A stretch of 7,322 nt of DNA from positions 1-7,322 of the forward strand of contig JAEYWQ010000403.1 in the NCBI GenBank assembly GCA_023428885.1, written 5' to 3'. The stretch's first letter is position 1. Every line of letters starts with the position of its first letter. The translations under genes were made by a program, and so were the position numbers. This DNA comes from Bacillota bacterium. GTDB lineage: Bacteria; Bacillota; Clostridia; Lachnospirales; Lachnospiraceae. The notes beneath the pieces were generated by a model. It searched no databases. It was given only the letters and a program-made list of their open reading frames with translations, and was not told where the DNA came from. Positions 6,134 to 7,322 of the stretch are shown here, piece by piece.

Positions 6134-6853
6134 TTAAACCTCTTTCCTATAATTCTTTAATCGATCTGCAATATGCAGTATCCCTTTAATAATAAAAGCC
6201 GGGTGGTCAAAAGCCAAATGATTCGTCTCTAATACTTCATATTTCTCGTCTTTGAGTATGCTATGATCAAGATACGAATATTTGACTTTTGCACTGACTT
6301 TTGTTTGATCAATCGGGTTGATTAGATTTAATTCATAAATCTCTATCTTTCTCTCATCCTCAGGCTTTTCTTCCAGCTTTTTTAGAAAAACATGAAACCA
6401 AGCTGCATCCTCAGCATCATCCCCAGCTTGTACTTTAACTTTATTTTCTAGTAATGCAACATAGGCAATGGTTACGATACGTGTTCTTGGGTCACGATTA
6501 TAGTTACCCCATGCACAGATCTGTTCCACAGCAATATTCTTTAAGCCTGTCTCTTCTTCTAATTCACGCTTTGCTGCGGCATCTGCATCCTCTCGTATAT
6601 CTACAAAACCGCCTGGTAATGCCCACCAACCTATGCTCGGATGATTTTTACGCCGAATTAATAATAATTTTAAGTCTTTTTCTACTTCTTTTAATTCATT
6701 TTCCGCCCAAAAAACCATAACATCAGCAGTAACAGAAGGATTTGGATACTTGTTTGGATTATATTCCTGTAAGAATTCTTCTAGGTTCTGACCTTGCTCA
6801 TTCACTCTATTTTCCCCTAAAAAAGGTGTAATATCCTTTAAAAATGCTGCCAT
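6134..6853 (-). CDS. Nudix hydrolase (probably ADP-ribose or related substrate)
   Basis: Nudix enzymes cleave nucleoside diphosphates linked to another moiety in the cytoplasm, with Mg held by the Nudix box. The box is complete: from the start used here G82, E88, R96-E97, E100-E101 and G103 satisfy GX5EX7REUXEEXGU. The preceding WALPGGFV and following RDPRTRIVTIAYVAL resemble ADP-ribose hydrolases and the ligand domain of NrtR-type regulators. Unlike NrtR there is no winged-helix domain after it: the protein ends in the final Nudix helix (LAFDHPAFIIKGIL). Residues about 157-215 form an insertion relative to minimal Nudix domains. Start choice: an ATG at 6898 would add 15 residues, but it has no ribosome binding site and overlaps a predicted -10 box. 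The ATG at 6853 has GGAGG at 6859-6863, five bases ahead, giving 239 residues. The stop is one base from that of the convergent gene. Exact substrate is not determinable. Confidence 0.9.
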   Translation of the reverse strand: MAAFLKDITPFLGENRVNEQGQNLEEFLQEYNPNKYPNPSVTADVMVFWAENELKEVEKDLKLLLIRRKNHPSIGWWALPGGFVDIREDADAAAKRELEEETGLKNIAVEQICAWGNYNRDPRTRIVTIAYVALLENKVKVQAGDDAEDAAWFHVFLKKLEEKPEDERKIEIYELNLINPIDQTKVSAKVKYSYLDHSILKDEKYEVLETNHLAFDHPAFIIKGILHIADRLKNYRKEV

Positions 6854-6896
6854 ACCTACCTCCATATTATTCGCATATTGTTCCATTAAGAAATAC

Positions 6897-6924
6897 ATGA
6901 TATACTATATAATAAGTGTGTCAG
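6897..6924 (-). promoter_or_regulatory. Probable promoter of the Nudix gene
   Basis: CTGACA (6924-6919) and TATCAT (6902-6897), each five of six matches to consensus, are spaced by 16 bp. Transcription would start near 6890, leaving a leader of about 37 nt to the start at 6853. This supports that start over the ATG at 6898. The -35 box lies within the loop of the inverted repeat at 6907-6946. Confidence 0.5.
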
Positions 6925-6946
6925 CTACCTGTCTCACTTATTATAT
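6907..6946. repeat. Perfect 12-bp inverted repeat in the divergent promoter region
   Basis: ATATAATAAGTG (6907-6918) and CACTTATTATAT (6935-6946) are exact inverted copies separated by 16 bp. The repeat sits between two genes transcribed away from each other, so it is not placed like a terminator. It overlaps the predicted Nudix promoter and lies about 60 bp ahead of the S1 gene. The spacing and symmetry would suit an operator bound by a dimeric protein, or a hairpin in the RNA of whichever gene starts outside it. Confidence 0.6.
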
Positions 6947-7006
6947 TGATATATAAAACATAAGATAATTTAGTTTTATAGTATCATAAATCAAGAGGTG
7001 AATCAA

Positions 7007-7322
7007 ATGGACGAAAACAATTTAACAATGGATGATTTTAAAGATGAAATCAGTCGCTCCTTCAAGCGTTTACAAGAAGGCGATATGGTGAAGGGAACAA
7101 TCATTGGTATCTCTGATACGGAAGTAACTGTTGACTTAGGTTATTATTCCGAAGGAATCATTAAGCTTGAAGAGCTAAGTAATGATCCTCGTTTTTCAAT
7201 CAAAGCAGATGTTACCATAGGAGAAGAGCTTACTTGTATGGTATTACGAGAAGACCGTGAAGGAAACATCCTCTTATCCAAGAAAAAAGCAGAAGATGTA
7301 TTATCTTGGGACAAGTTAAATC
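7007..7322 (+). CDS. Ribosomal protein S1 homologue (S1 RNA-binding), partial
   Basis: The first 105 codons are present and the gene continues past the window. An N-terminal acidic helix (DDFKDEISRSFKRLQEGD) leads into an S1 OB-fold domain at about residues 24-93. This has the usual VKGTIIGISDTEVTVDLGY strand pair, SEGIIKLEEL and GNILLSKKKA. S1 proteins bind single-stranded mRNA and, in this group, are usually 350-400 residues with four such domains. The wording, especially YYSEGIIKLEELSNDPRFSI, is typical of clostridial proteins annotated as 30S ribosomal protein S1. The start is supported by GAGGTG at 6995-7000, six bases ahead. In some clostridia an S1 domain is fused behind IspH; here the protein begins with its own start and S1 domain, so it is a free-standing gene. 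A promoter could not be fixed: TTGATA at 6946-6951 has only a poor -10 partner near 6969. Confidence 0.9.
   Translation, partial: MDENNLTMDDFKDEISRSFKRLQEGDMVKGTIIGISDTEVTVDLGYYSEGIIKLEELSNDPRFSIKADVTIGEELTCMVLREDREGNILLSKKKAEDVLSWDKLN

Noticed and set aside
6454..6720. Plus-strand 88-codon frame opposite the Nudix gene
   Set aside because: It is antisense to the Nudix box itself and has low-complexity leucine and serine runs.
6134..6853. NrtR-type NAD regulator
   Set aside because: The ligand domain is similar, but the C-terminal winged helix that defines NrtR is absent and no NAD genes are nearby.

Overview
The window is about 7.3 kb of AT-rich DNA that reads as chromosome of a low-GC Gram-positive bacterium, most likely a clostridium of the Lachnospiraceae type. 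This placement is inferred from three things: strong AGGAGG-type ribosome binding sites, a T-box riboswitch in front of a methionyl-tRNA synthetase gene, and the wording of the ribosomal protein S1 N-terminus. No database search was possible.

Layout. At 1-860 there is a decayed insertion-sequence region: two near-identical 17-bp repeats, a good promoter, and the N-terminal half of an ISL3-type transposase that stops just where the rest of the catalytic core should follow. At 922-3489, on the minus strand, lies a complete metG unit: promoter, T-box leader with a readable Met specifier, antiterminator and terminator, an unusually long (about 180 nt) structured stretch, metG, and its terminator. 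At 3521-3732, also on the minus strand, an unannotated stretch has a near-consensus sigma-A promoter leading into a strongly structured sequence that ends in a long inverted repeat and a U-rich tail. I read it as a candidate small RNA; a small inverted-repeat element is the main alternative. At 3838-5127 (minus) is an M18-family metallo-aminopeptidase with all its metal ligands.

Divergent from the aminopeptidase, 5395-6132 (plus) encodes a 245-residue protein I do not recognise by name. It has a D-x8-E-x-Q pattern like a PD-(D/E)XK nuclease core, followed by a probable winged helix. It runs tail to tail, one base apart, into a Nudix hydrolase gene on the minus strand. The Nudix start is best placed at 6853. 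Its predicted promoter lies inside a 12-bp inverted repeat (6907-6946), and the next plus-strand gene, a ribosomal protein S1 homologue starting at 7007, runs off the right edge.

How the parts work together. The only well-supported regulatory circuit is metG: uncharged tRNA-Met should stabilise the antiterminator and let transcription continue into the synthetase gene. The other genes look like single-gene units with housekeeping or unknown roles. No defence island, CRISPR array, prophage or biosynthetic cluster is visible. The items most worth a second look are the candidate RNA at 3521-3698, the nuclease-like protein at 5395-6132, the structured stretch between the T-box and metG, and the inverted repeat at 6907-6946.
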